64,000 nucleotides of DNA from contig CAJUDX010000010.1 of the NCBI GenBank assembly GCA_910584785.1, positions 1 through 64,000 on the forward strand. Direction: 5' to 3'. Source of the DNA: an uncultured Lachnospiraceae bacterium (GTDB lineage: Bacteria; Bacillota; Clostridia; Lachnospirales; Lachnospiraceae). The notes under the pieces were generated by a model. The model had not been told where the DNA came from. It was given only the letters and a program-made list of their open reading frames with translations, and made no database searches. Below are positions 7,517 to 15,358 of the stretch, piece by piece; the stretch's first letter is position 1; each line of letters begins with the position of its first letter. A program made the translations under genes and the position numbers.

Positions 7517-8298
7517 ACATCGGATGGGAAGAAGAACTGAGAAAGAATCTGGTGGCAGAAATTACCGCTTTGGATTTTCCGGCAGAAACAGAGGAAAGGA
7601 TTCGAACAGAGATTCATCGTCAAATCAGGAAAAGGAGAATGGTTATGAAATTGAACAGAAAGCATACAGGAGTTGTTTTGGCAGCGGCATTAATTCTGGT
7701 TGGAGCAGTTACTGCGATTGGAGCAGGAAAAGTGGCGTTTTACAGCAGCGGACATTCGGTTAATGATGAGATTACCGACATTCATGCGCTGGAGGAAAGG
7801 GCTAAGGGAGAGCTTGGCAAGAGCATTTATTGTCCGGAAACTCTGGCGGACGGTGTTAGCTTTTCCCGTGGTATTGTGATGGATGTCGATGCATGGGACG
7901 AGGAGAATAATAAAGTGGGTACTTTCCCGGAAATGTGTGCTTATTACCAGGACGGGGCAGGCGGAAGATTTAATTTGTCGATCAGCCGACCAATTGAGGC
8001 ATCGGTTTATGAGAAAAAGGATCAGGTAGAAGTTTATCAGGATATCCAGCTTTATGGGGCAGTTGATCAGTATCTTTTCCTGCCGCCGGAGGAAAAGCCA
8101 AGTGCAGAGGATGAACAGCTGGAGGCCGCAGGAGAGTTATTTATCAGCTATGGTTCAAGCGAGGTGGAACGAAAGACCTTTACCAGTGTATCTTGGGACA
8201 GAGGAGAACTTCATTATTTGTTACACACCTATGAGGATATTTCACTGAATCAATTAATGGAATGGGCAAAACAGATTGTTGACCATGAAATAAAATAA
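7513..8298 (+). CDS. Putative membrane-bound anti-sigma factor
   Basis: A 261-residue protein with a cytoplasmic N-terminus of about 50 residues (EELRKNLVAEITALDFPAE, then a basic RKRRMVMKLNRK), one membrane segment at about 52-71, and an extracytoplasmic domain of about 185 residues. The outer domain is rich in acidic and aromatic residues and resembles the DUF4367-type domains of clostridial anti-sigma factors (alternating beta strands, YGSSEVERKTFTSVSW near the end). The N-terminus lacks a clear HxxxCxxC zinc motif. Coupling to the sigma gene by a 4-nt overlap is the main support for the anti-sigma call. A terminator follows at 8341. Confidence 0.75.
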   Translation: MNIGWEEELRKNLVAEITALDFPAETEERIRTEIHRQIRKRRMVMKLNRKHTGVVLAAALILVGAVTAIGAGKVAFYSSGHSVNDEITDIHALEERAKGELGKSIYCPETLADGVSFSRGIVMDVDAWDEENNKVGTFPEMCAYYQDGAGGRFNLSISRPIEASVYEKKDQVEVYQDIQLYGAVDQYLFLPPEEKPSAEDEQLEAAGELFISYGSSEVERKTFTSVSWDRGELHYLLHTYEDISLNQLMEWAKQIVDHEIK

Positions 8299-8340
8299 AA
8301 TCAAGCAGAATCAATGGTTTGAAATCGTTTAACGAATAAA

Positions 8341-8389
8341 AAACAGACCTTGCACGATGATGGTTTCACGGGTGCAGGGTCTGTTTTTT
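8341..8389 (+). terminator. Terminator of the ECF sigma operon
   Basis: AACAGACCTTGCAC pairs with GTGCAGGGTCTGTT, a 13-bp stem with one mismatch, followed by TTTTTT. The rest of 8390-8490 holds nothing recognisable. Confidence 0.9.
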
Positions 8390-8490
8390 GTGTTGGACAA
8401 ATGGTTTGGGAAAAGTGAAAAGCATTCCCTTTATTTCGGGTATATAAAGGATAAAAACCACCTGCAGGAAGAATTAAGGATGTTAGTGCC

Positions 8491-8709
8491 TTATAAAAAT
8501 TGATCCTTATCCGAAGAAATATACACGGCGATATCTTCTACCTTACAGTTTAAAACCCGGCATAAGTCGTTCATCGTTGTTGTGGTAATAGCCTGGTTTT
8601 TTCTTAATCGGTCGATGGTGGAGCTTGAAATATGGTGTTTGTTGATTAAGGTGTAGGTAGATTCATTGGAATTTTTCAACGTTTTCCAAAAGGGGTCATA
8701 ATAAATCAT
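8491..8709 (-). CDS. Small XRE (Cro/C1-type) regulator
   Basis: A 72-residue protein made almost entirely of a helix-turn-helix of the HTH_26/YozG type: an N-terminal helix, INKHHISSSTIDRLRKNQAI as the turn and recognition helix, then TTTMNDLCRVLNCKVEDIAVYI. It has no effector domain. It faces the 87-residue gene at 8848 across a spacer that contains nested inverted repeats (8787-8816), the expected arrangement for a repressor controlling both itself and its neighbour. Partner and signal are unknown. Confidence 0.88.
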   Translation of the reverse strand: MIYYDPFWKTLKNSNESTYTLINKHHISSSTIDRLRKNQAITTTTMNDLCRVLNCKVEDIAVYISSDKDQFL

Positions 8710-8786
8710 AAGAATTGCTTGTCCTCCTGTAAAAATGGGGATAAAATGGAAATATACGTACTATCCTTATTTTAGGAGATGGTCAC

Positions 8787-8816
8787 ATAGTTGACTATAG
8801 TCGTTAAGCCAACTAT
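8787..8816. promoter_or_regulatory. Candidate operator with nested palindromes
   Basis: ATAGTTG (8787-8793) is inverted as CAACTAT (8810-8816). Inside it lies the perfect 10-bp palindrome GACTATAGTC (8793-8802). It sits between the divergent XRE gene and the gene at 8848, about 32 bp 5' of the latter's ATG, and is a strong candidate binding site for the XRE protein. Confidence 0.55.
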
Positions 8817-8847
8817 AATTGTAATCGAAAACGAAAGAGGTGGCATT

Positions 8848-9111
8848 ATGAAAAATTGGAAAAGTAGAGGACAAGTAAAAGATAAGGGGTGGAATGAAGC
8901 GATAAATAAAGAATTAGAGGCGGTAGATGAAGAAGCAGCTAAGGAAGTTAGCCAAGATGCGATAGCACGTGTGGTAAGTTTTATGCGTGAAGATGACGAG
9001 ACATTTTTTCGCCGGAGTGTTCAGGGGCTAAGTTTGTCAGAAATTGAAGAGTTTTTAAAAGCATGTCCTGAGTTTCGTCCGTTTTGGAATCAGGACAAAA
9101 ATGGGTGCTGA
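8848..9111 (+). CDS. Hypothetical 87-residue protein
   Basis: A charged, helical 87-residue protein (MKNWKSRGQVKDKGWNEAIN at the start, FLKACPEFRPFWNQDKNGC at the end). ATG 8848 is chosen over the upstream in-frame start because GAGGTGG precedes it and because the upstream codons run through the operator palindromes. It has no membrane segment. I do not recognise the family. It is divergent from an XRE regulator gene with a palindromic operator between them, so it is probably that regulator's target, perhaps a small regulatory or toxin/antitoxin-like protein. The sequence does not decide. Confidence 0.7.
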   Translation: MKNWKSRGQVKDKGWNEAINKELEAVDEEAAKEVSQDAIARVVSFMREDDETFFRRSVQGLSLSEIEEFLKACPEFRPFWNQDKNGC

Positions 9112-9153
9112 AAAATGGGTGTTTTGTCTGCCAGTTGATGTTTATCGCGAATA

Positions 9154-9207
9154 GGCGGCGTCTGCATGCGGTTGAGGTGATTCATGAGCAACATGCTGAA
9201 CGCCGCC
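9154..9207. other. Long imperfect hairpin downstream of the 87-residue gene
   Basis: GGCGGCGT (9154-9161) pairs with ACGCCGCC (9200-9207). Further in, GCATG (9164-9168) pairs with CATGC (9192-9196), and GGTTG with CAAC. No T-run is present on either strand. It separates this gene from the convergent fcl gene. It may be a weak bidirectional terminator or a relic of a repeat. Confidence 0.45.
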
Positions 9208-9299
9208 GGTAAAGTGTGATTTGACGATAGTGGCTATGATGATTGTTATTGGATGATAATATTGACAGTTAAGTGCGATTTGATATGTTTAGATGGATG

Positions 9300-10241
9300 T
9301 TATCGTTCTGTTCGTATTGGATGATTCAGGAAATCTTCATAGGCTAAGCGAATACCGTCGTTTAGTTCAGTTTGGTAATGCCATCCGAGGCGGCTGAGTT
9401 TGGAAATATCCAAAAGCTTTCGCGGGGTTCCGTCAGGCTTGGCGGTGTCCCAGGAAATTTTTCCGGTATAGCCTACTGTTTTGGCGACCAGCGTGGTCAG
9501 TTCGCGGATGGTCAGTTCTTTTCCTGTGCCAATATTTACTGTTTCATTGCCCGAATAGGTGTTCATTAAAAAAATACAGGCATCAGCCAGGTCGTCCACA
9601 TAGAGAAATTCCCGAAGGGGTGTTCCTGTTCCCCAGCAGCTTACCTCATCAAGTCCGGCTGTTTTGGCTTCATGGAAACGGCGGATAAGGGCGGGAAGGA
9701 CGTGGCTGTGGGTCGGGTGATAGTTGTCATTTGGACCATAGAGATTCGTTGGCATGGCAGAGATAAAGTCTGTTTTATACTGACGGTTTAAATATTCACA
9801 ATATTTCAGGCCGGAAATCTTTGCCAGGGCATAGGCTTCGTTTGTGGTTTCAAGTGCTGAGGTCAGCAGGCAGCTTTCCGGCATGGGCTGCGGGGCCATC
9901 CGCGGATAGATGCAGGAGGAGCCTAAAAATAAAAGTTTTTTACAATGATGCTGCCAGGCTGCGTGGATAACATTCATTTCCAGCAGGATATTGTCATACA
10001 TAAAGTCAGCAAGAGCCTCCTGGTTTGCCATAATTCCGCCCACCTTAGCAGCAGCCAGGAATACATAGTCTGGTTTTTCACTGGCAAAAAAATCTTCAAC
10101 CTCCTGCTGACGGCAGAGGTCTAATTCCTGATGGGTCCGGGTAAGTATATGGCGGTATCCCTGTTTGATTAAGGCGCGCACAATGGCGGACCCCACCATT
10201 CCCCGATGCCCTGCTACATAAATTTTTGCGTCTTTTTCCAT
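9300..10241 (-). CDS. fcl: GDP-L-fucose synthase
   Basis: NADPH-dependent 3,5-epimerase/4-reductase that turns GDP-4-keto-6-deoxymannose into GDP-L-fucose in the cytoplasm. The 313-residue protein has the Rossmann start YVAGHRGMVGSAI, the active-site region GSSCIYP, the catalytic Tyr-x3-Lys in YALAKISG, and the family segments NLYGPNDNYHP and WGTGTPLREFLYVDDLA. The ATG at 10241 (AGAAGGAAA just upstream) is preferred over an in-frame ATG nine codons earlier. It is the second gene of a minus-strand unit with gmd, separated by about 200 bp that are largely a 26-27-bp tandem repeat. No fucosyltransferase is in the window, so the acceptor glycan is unknown. Confidence 0.95.
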   Translation of the reverse strand: MEKDAKIYVAGHRGMVGSAIVRALIKQGYRHILTRTHQELDLCRQQEVEDFFASEKPDYVFLAAAKVGGIMANQEALADFMYDNILLEMNVIHAAWQHHCKKLLFLGSSCIYPRMAPQPMPESCLLTSALETTNEAYALAKISGLKYCEYLNRQYKTDFISAMPTNLYGPNDNYHPTHSHVLPALIRRFHEAKTAGLDEVSCWGTGTPLREFLYVDDLADACIFLMNTYSGNETVNIGTGKELTIRELTTLVAKTVGYTGKISWDTAKPDGTPRKLLDISKLSRLGWHYQTELNDGIRLAYEDFLNHPIRTER

Positions 10242-10257
10242 GTTATTTCCTTCTTTA

Positions 10258-10412
10258 TTCTTATTCAATATGTTTCCTCTGGGTTCTTATTCAATATGTT
10301 TGCTCTTTGTTCTTAATCCAATATGTTTGCTCTTTGTTCTTAATCCAATATGTTCTCTCTGGGTTCTTAATTCAACACTTTCCTTTTTTGTTCTTATCCA
10401 AACATTTTTTTA
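10258..10412. repeat. Minisatellite of 26-27 bp, nearly six units
   Basis: Units begin at 10258, 10284, 10310, 10337, 10364 and 10391. Each starts TTCTTA(T/A)T and contains CAATATGTTT(G/C)CTCT, and the last two are degraded. It fills the spacer between gmd and fcl. In the transcript it would read as A/G-rich repeats just 5' of the fcl ribosome site. Copy number is a good candidate for strain variation. Confidence 0.92.
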
Positions 10413-10438
10413 TTTCTTGTGTTGTCTTTTCCTTGTTA

Positions 10439-11488
10439 TCAATGGATTTTTTTCTGTTTAGCTTCTTTTACTGCCAGTTTTCGGTCGTGGAGGGCCATAA
10501 TGGAAATGAGTTTTTCATAGCTGGTTTTTTGCGGATTCCAGCCCAAAATGGTTTTTGCGCGGGTTGGATCGCCTAAAAGGGTGGTTACATCGGTGGGGCG
10601 GAAGTACCTGGGATTTACACAGACCATCAGCTTTCCCGTGGCTTTATCGATTCCCTTTTCTTCTGTTCCCTGGCCTTCCCAGGAAAGCTCGATACCGTTG
10701 ACTAGGAAGGCTTTTTCGGTAAAATCCCGAACTGTATGCTGTTCACCTGTGGCGATAACAAAGTCTTTGGGTTGGCTGTGCTGAAGCATAAGCCACATAC
10801 ATTCAACGTAATCTTTAGCATAGCCCCAATCGCGCAGGGAGTCAAGATTTCCCAGTTCCAGGTGATCTTGAAGCCCTTCGGCAATCCTGCCGGCAGCCAG
10901 GGTGATTTTCCGGGTAACAAAATTTTCTCCGCGCCGCTCAGATTCATGGTTAAATAAAATACCATTGACCGCAAACATGTTGTAGGCCTCCCGGTATTCC
11001 CTGGTTATCCAAAAGCCGTACTGTTTGGCAACGGCGTAGGGGCTGTAGGGATGGAAGGGGGTTTCTTCATTCTGCGGAATTTGTTCTACCTTTCCATAAA
11101 GTTCAGAGGTGGAAGCCTGGTAAATTCTTGTTTTCTTTTCCAGTCCCAGAATACGCACTGCTTCTAAAATACGCAGAACGCCGATCGCATCCACTTCGCC
11201 CGAATATTCTGGTACATCAAAGGAAACCTGTACATGGGACTGAGCAGCCAGATTATAGATTTCATCCGGTTGTACGGTCGAAATAATGCGGATTAATGAG
11301 GAAGAGTCTGTTAAATCCCCGTCATGCAGCCGGATGGACTGGTTGACCAGGAGGTGATCGATACGGCCTGTGTTGGAAATCGAGGCGCGGCGGATGATGC
11401 CATGAACCTTATATCCCTTTTCCAGTAATAATTCTGCCAGAAAAGAACCATCTTGTCCAGTAATTCCGGTAATTAATGCTGTTTTCAT
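10439..11488 (-). CDS. gmd: GDP-mannose 4,6-dehydratase
   Basis: First committed step of GDP-fucose synthesis: GDP-mannose to GDP-4-keto-6-deoxymannose, with tightly bound NADP. The protein is 349 residues, normal for the family. It has the TALITGITGQDGSFLAELL nucleotide-binding start, STSELYGK, the catalytic SPYAVAKQYG (Tyr-x3-Lys) and FNHESERRGENFVTRKI. ATG 11488 is used because GGAGG sits 7 nt upstream; the longer reading starts inside the ribosome site. The promoter region on the minus strand (11707-11774) is homologous to that of manC, and a structured repeat (11539-11635) lies inside the leader. It is followed by fcl. Confidence 0.96.
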   Translation of the reverse strand: MKTALITGITGQDGSFLAELLLEKGYKVHGIIRRASISNTGRIDHLLVNQSIRLHDGDLTDSSSLIRIISTVQPDEIYNLAAQSHVQVSFDVPEYSGEVDAIGVLRILEAVRILGLEKKTRIYQASTSELYGKVEQIPQNEETPFHPYSPYAVAKQYGFWITREYREAYNMFAVNGILFNHESERRGENFVTRKITLAAGRIAEGLQDHLELGNLDSLRDWGYAKDYVECMWLMLQHSQPKDFVIATGEQHTVRDFTEKAFLVNGIELSWEGQGTEEKGIDKATGKLMVCVNPRYFRPTDVTTLLGDPTRAKTILGWNPQKTSYEKLISIMALHDRKLAVKEAKQKKIH

Positions 11489-11538
11489 TATTTCCTCCAT
11501 TCTATGTGCTCGTGTAGTTCACCTTTTTACTATAAACG

Positions 11539-11635
11539 TTCACCGCCGATTAGGCGGTTTAAGTTCAGGTATTCCAAGTGCGCCCAACAGACGTTTATTT
11601 ATGGTGGTACGACCACTTGTGGGCGCATGAAGGTT
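11539..11635 (+). repeat. Structured intergenic repeat, copy A
   Basis: Full copy of the roughly 100-bp family. It begins TTCACCGCC-GATTA-GGCGG (hairpin 1), then AAGTTCAGGTATTCCAAGTG. The second part, CGCCC...GGTGGTACGACCACTTGTGGGCGCATGAAGG, forms an outer TGCGCC/GGCGCA stem around a GTGGT/ACCAC hairpin. Here it lies inside the 5' leader of gmd on the opposite strand. Confidence 0.85.
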
Positions 11636-11706
11636 TAGAGATTTGCCTGTTGCTGTGAACAGTAACGTGCTTTATGCGTTTTTATTCGTAGTTTATCTTT
11701 TTCCAA

Positions 11707-11774
11707 GATTGTAACGGAAAGGGAAGGAGGAGGAAAGTGAGAATATTGAGAAGATATAGCATTATATTGACTTT
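11707..11774 (-). promoter_or_regulatory. gmd promoter/leader segment shared with manC
   Basis: This 68-bp block aligns without gaps to 14311-14378 upstream of manC; I count 49 of 68 identities by hand. The most conserved end reads, on the minus strand, AAAGTCAATATAATGCTA with a consensus -10 TATAAT (11766-11761). The other conserved end is GTTACAATC in the leader. A poor -35 is offset by the adjacent TGTCGAA boxes, which suggests an activated promoter. Confidence 0.65.
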
Positions 11775-11787
11775 AAGAAAAGGGTTT

Positions 11788-11807
11788 TTTGTCGAATATT
11801 TGTCGAA
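11788..11807. promoter_or_regulatory. Tandem Spo0A-type boxes
   Basis: TGTCGAA occurs at 11790-11796 and again at 11801-11807, an 11-bp period on the same DNA face; each copy is preceded by TT. TGNCGAA is the core of the Spo0A box. The pair lies immediately upstream of the expected -35 position of the minus-strand gmd promoter and about 16 bp upstream of the -35 of the plus-strand degV promoter. Confidence 0.5.
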
Positions 11808-11822
11808 TCAGGTGAGAATACG

Positions 11823-11851
11823 TTGACTTTTGTCAGATGTCACCCTATAAT
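11823..11851 (+). promoter_or_regulatory. Sigma-A promoter of the DegV gene
   Basis: TTGACT (11823-11828), a 17-bp spacer, and a perfect TATAAT (11846-11851). The leader to the DegV start at 11975 is about 115 nt, with no riboswitch-like structure recognised. Confidence 0.8.
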
Positions 11852-11974
11852 AAGTTTGATAAGTGGTTTTAAATACTACATTTTAGAATGAAAATAAACA
11901 GGATTTAGAACACAAAACCTTACGGGCAGAGACTAAAGAAAGTAAAAAAGAAAAGAAAAAGGAGCAACACAGCT

Positions 11975-12808
11975 ATGGTGCAGATTATTACAGACTCTTC
12001 CAGCCTCTACACAAAAGAAGAAGGAATAAAGGCAGGCATTGTGCCCATTCCTCTTTTTGTCAATATTGGTGATAAAAATTTTCGGGATTTGGAGATTCCT
12101 GTGGAGGAATTTATAGCAGATATCGGGACAGGAAAGATTCCCTTTTCTTCACAGCCCCCCTTGGGCGAGGTGGTGGAGGCCTATGAGCAGTATCAGGGGA
12201 AGGACATAATCAATATTTCTTTGGCGGATGGGCTGTCCGGTACCTATCAGACCGCAGTCAGTGCAAGAGAAATGGTGGAAAATAAGGAAGAGATTACCGT
12301 TATTAATTCCCGGACACTTTGCGGGCCGCACCGCTATCTGGTGGAATGTGCCGCAGCTATGGCCCTGGAGAATCGGACGAAGGAAGAGATTCTTGCCATG
12401 CTTGAGGAGAAAATGAAATATACAAAATCCTATCTGATTCCCCAGGATTTCGATTATCTGCGGCGGGGCGGACGCTTGTCGCCCACGGTGGCCTTTGTCG
12501 GATCACTGCTGAATTTAAAACCCATTTTAATCCTGAATAAAGAGGGTAAAAGCCTGGATAAGTTTGGCATGGGACGGACAATGAAGGGTGCAGTTCAGGC
12601 AGTGTTCCGCCAGATGAAAAGCGAACAGGTGGGAGAGAAGGATATTCTATATATTGTCCACGGCGATGCTCTGGAAGATGCTCTGCAGATTGAGGCAATG
12701 GCTAAGGAGGAATTTCCTGGCATGGAGATTCGGGTTCATCTCCTCAGCCATGTCTTTATTACGCACGGAGGCCCAGGGTGTATTGCTCTGCAGCATATTC
12801 GAAGATAA
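11975..12808 (+). CDS. DegV family fatty-acid-binding protein
   Basis: DegV-fold protein of 277 residues. Members bind a single fatty acid, and some (FakB) present it to the FakA kinase for phospholipid synthesis. Family marks are the start IITDSSSLYTKEEG, the PFSSQPPLGEV segment, ISLADGLSGTYQTA (conserved Ser-Gly-Thr-Tyr), DYLRRGGRLS and the C-terminal HGGPGCIAL. AAAAAGGAG precedes the ATG. There is no fakA in the window, so its partner and ligand cannot be named. It lies between gmd (divergent) and manC (convergent), which looks like an interruption of a GDP-fucose gene cluster rather than a functional link. Confidence 0.9.
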   Translation: MVQIITDSSSLYTKEEGIKAGIVPIPLFVNIGDKNFRDLEIPVEEFIADIGTGKIPFSSQPPLGEVVEAYEQYQGKDIINISLADGLSGTYQTAVSAREMVENKEEITVINSRTLCGPHRYLVECAAAMALENRTKEEILAMLEEKMKYTKSYLIPQDFDYLRRGGRLSPTVAFVGSLLNLKPILILNKEGKSLDKFGMGRTMKGAVQAVFRQMKSEQVGEKDILYIVHGDALEDALQIEAMAKEEFPGMEIRVHLLSHVFITHGGPGCIALQHIRR

Positions 12809-12905
12809 AAAAGGAAAACTAAAAAAGGTTAAGGCACTCCACGATGTTATTGCGTCAGGGAATGCTTTTGTTGGTCATCCATTCAGTTCAGCCCTCGATG
12901 TCTCT

Positions 12906-14228
12906 TTATTCGGTGCAGGTCAGGGAATGTTTCTGCTTGTCATCAATGCGGATATCTTTCCCCATCTGTACTTCAATCATCTGTAGTTCTGTCCGGGCAA
13001 TAACCGTGTGGCGGCATCCAGCCGGCATTGTGATTACACTTCCCGGCTGGATGGGCTGCACTTTTTCATCAAGGATTGCCTTTCCCGTACCGGAGATTAC
13101 TGTCCACACTTCGTCTCTTCGTTCATGGCTGTGATAGTTCATCTGATGTCCCGGATTTAAAGTAACTTTTATGGTGATGCTGTTTTCACCCACATCGATT
13201 ACTTTAAAACTCCCCCAGGATTTTTCAGCAAACCGAACTGTCTGACTGAACTGATCCACAAAGGGCTTGATATAACTGGACTGCTCCTTGTCGGAGACTA
13301 AGATTCCTTCAGGGCTTGCCGAAACCACGATGTTTTTTAATCCCATACACAAGACCGGCACATCTAATTCATTGACCACATGGACATTTTTACAATTTTC
13401 ATTCAGAATAGCTTTTCCGACCACCGGTTCGGTCATTACCTCGGTAAGTGTATTCCAGGTTCCTAAATCTTTCCATTCTCCAGAAAAACGCATGACCTGA
13501 ATTTTTGTTTCCTTTTCAACGACAGCATAATCAAAACTGATTTTGGGCAGGGAAGAATAGTTTTGATAAAGATCGCAGTAGTCAGTAAAGGCGATAAGTT
13601 CATGTGCCTTTTCCAGCAGATAGCCCAGGCGGAAGGCAAATACACCGCCATTCCACAGAGCTCCCTTTTGGATATAGGCCTGGGCGGAGAGAAGGTCGGG
13701 TTTTTCCTTAAAGGTATGTACTTTGCTGACCGGATCGCTCGTTTCAGGGAGGATATAGCCGTATTTTTCACTGGGATAGGTGGGTTCAATGCCCATTAGG
13801 GTAAGATTGGCCCTGCTCTGTTCTGCCAGTGCATCCAGCTGCTTTAAGGCATGAAAGTAGCTTGTTTCGACGTAAGGGTCCACCGGGCAGACGACGATGG
13901 GTTCATTTTTTTTAATCTCTTTGTTATCATGGAGGTAGGAGGAAGCCAGGGCAATGGCGGGGAAGGTGTCCCTGCGGCACGGCTCTACACAGATGTTGAC
14001 CTGGTTTCCCAGCTGATTGCGGATAGAGGAAACCTGGCTTTTGGCAGTGGCAATGGTAATGGAAGCGGTTGGATCTACCGAGCGAATCTGCTGGTAAATC
14101 CGCTGAACCATGGAGATGTACTGCTGGTCGTCCGTTTTAAAAAGCTTTATGAATTGTTTGGAGCGGACGTCATTGGAAAGAGGCCATAAGCGTTTTCCTG
14201 AGCCGCCGGAGAGTAAAATAATGTTCAT
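12906..14228 (-). CDS. manC: Mannose-1-phosphate guanylyltransferase (type II, with cupin domain)
   Basis: Makes GDP-mannose, the substrate of Gmd. The N-terminal nucleotidyltransferase domain (about 1-290) opens with LLSGGSGKRLWPLS, the GTP/pyrophosphorylase signature, and contains FVEKPD-like KEKPDLLSA and WNGGVFAFR. The C-terminal beta-barrel (about 330-430) has NYHSHERRDEVWTVISGTG and PAGCRHTVIA, the type II phosphomannose isomerase cupin. So the 440-residue protein may be bifunctional (mannose-6-P to mannose-1-P exchange is by a separate mutase). The promoter/leader (14311-14378) is homologous to that of gmd, which argues for shared control although a DegV gene lies between. It ends convergent with that gene at a spacing of about 97 bp. 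Confidence 0.94.
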   Translation of the reverse strand: MNIILLSGGSGKRLWPLSNDVRSKQFIKLFKTDDQQYISMVQRIYQQIRSVDPTASITIATAKSQVSSIRNQLGNQVNICVEPCRRDTFPAIALASSYLHDNKEIKKNEPIVVCPVDPYVETSYFHALKQLDALAEQSRANLTLMGIEPTYPSEKYGYILPETSDPVSKVHTFKEKPDLLSAQAYIQKGALWNGGVFAFRLGYLLEKAHELIAFTDYCDLYQNYSSLPKISFDYAVVEKETKIQVMRFSGEWKDLGTWNTLTEVMTEPVVGKAILNENCKNVHVVNELDVPVLCMGLKNIVVSASPEGILVSDKEQSSYIKPFVDQFSQTVRFAEKSWGSFKVIDVGENSITIKVTLNPGHQMNYHSHERRDEVWTVISGTGKAILDEKVQPIQPGSVITMPAGCRHTVIARTELQMIEVQMGKDIRIDDKQKHSLTCTE

Positions 14229-14310
14229 GTTATCCTCGATTCGTTTGATAGATGTTCACCGCTGAATCGGTGATTGGTGCCAAGTCTGTTCTTTGATGTG
14301 GTGTTATGTT

Positions 14311-14378
14311 GATTGTAACTGGCAGGAAGAGATTGGTTAAGTGAAGATATTGGGGAAAAGTAGCATTATCTTGACTTT
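14311..14378 (-). promoter_or_regulatory. manC promoter/leader segment shared with gmd
   Basis: Ungapped 68-bp homologue of 11707-11774. On the minus strand AAAGTCAAGATAATGCTA contains a GATAAT -10 (14370-14365). The leader retains CACCG-CTGAAT-CGGTG at about 14255-14270, a degraded equivalent of hairpin 1 of the structured repeat. No perfect TGTCGAA box is present at this locus. Confidence 0.6.
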
Positions 14379-14478
14379 TATGATATACTTTTTTGAAAGG
14401 ATTCTTTGATGTTCTGTGGTAGTAAAAAAGTATATTTTTCGAAAAGTATATTTATGAGGAAGGAAAGGGAGGATGGAA

Positions 14479-15336
14479 ATGGATGGTTCTCTGTTTCAGG
14501 GAGATGTTGTCGAATCAAAGAGAATTTTGTATACACCGTCCAGGTTTGCACGGACGAATTTAATTCATTTGCAGGAAATTGGTGAACTAAAAGCAAAGCA
14601 GCCGCACACCAGCTGTCGGGAGAATATGCCCTCATTTTTATTTTTTATTGTTTGTTCCGGTTCGGGATATTTAGTCTATGGGGATCAGTCGTATGTGCTG
14701 AAGGCAGGAGATTGCGTATTTCTTGATTGTAAAAAGGCCTATGCCCATTCGACGGCAGAAGATTTATGGAGTCTTAAATGGGTGCATTTTTATGGGCCGA
14801 ATGTAAAGAATATTTATGATAAATATGTGGAGCGGGGGGGACTGCCCTTTTTTTGTCCAAAGCACAGGGACGCATTTGAGGTACTTTTGGGAGAAATTTA
14901 TGAGTCGGCGGAGTCAGCGGCTTATCTTCGGGATATGAAAATTATGGAGAAGCTTACGTCACTTTTGGTTCTGCTAATGGAGGAGAGCTGGCACCCGGAA
15001 AATCGGAAGGAGGCTTCAAAAAAGCAAAATTTGCAGGAAGTAAAGGAATATCTGGATCAGCATTATAGGGAGAATATTTCTTTGGATCGGCTGGCAGAAC
15101 AGTTTTTTATTAATAAGTTTTATCTGACAAGGATTTTTAAGGAACAGTTTGGCGTGTCGGTGAACAGCTATTTGCTTGAGGTGAGGATTACTCATGCAAA
15201 ACACCTGCTGCGGTTTACTGATCTGACGGTGGAGGCCGTGGGGGCAGAGTGCGGGATGAGGGATGCCAATTATTTTTCCCGCGTGTTTAAAAAGCTTGAG
15301 GGAATGTCTCCGGGGGAATTTCGAAAGATGTGGTAA
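14479..15336 (+). CDS. AraC family transcriptional regulator
   Basis: A 285-residue regulator with an N-terminal cupin sensing domain (about 20-150; FFIVCSGSGYLVYGDQSYVL, GDCVFLDCKKAYAHS) and a C-terminal double helix-turn-helix (about 185-285; LDRLAEQFFINKFYLTRIFK, then FKKLEGMSPGEFRKMW). ATG 14479 is chosen because GGGAGG ends 6 nt upstream; an ATG two codons earlier abuts that site. Sugar-responsive AraC/XylS regulators usually control a neighbouring transport or hydrolase gene, but no such gene is adjacent. manC is divergent and could be a target. The ligand is unknown. Confidence 0.92.
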   Translation: MDGSLFQGDVVESKRILYTPSRFARTNLIHLQEIGELKAKQPHTSCRENMPSFLFFIVCSGSGYLVYGDQSYVLKAGDCVFLDCKKAYAHSTAEDLWSLKWVHFYGPNVKNIYDKYVERGGLPFFCPKHRDAFEVLLGEIYESAESAAYLRDMKIMEKLTSLLVLLMEESWHPENRKEASKKQNLQEVKEYLDQHYRENISLDRLAEQFFINKFYLTRIFKEQFGVSVNSYLLEVRITHAKHLLRFTDLTVEAVGAECGMRDANYFSRVFKKLEGMSPGEFRKMW

Positions 15337-15358
15337 GTAAGGGGTGGCAGTGGTACAC

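Noticed and set aside
10258..10412. Tandem 26-27-bp units suggested a CRISPR array
   Set aside because: Units are contiguous with no unique spacers, are degraded at one end, and no cas gene is present.
14371..14391. TTGACT...TATACT as a plus-strand promoter for the AraC gene
   Set aside because: The spacer is only about 7 bp. The conserved sequence is better explained as the minus-strand manC promoter region.
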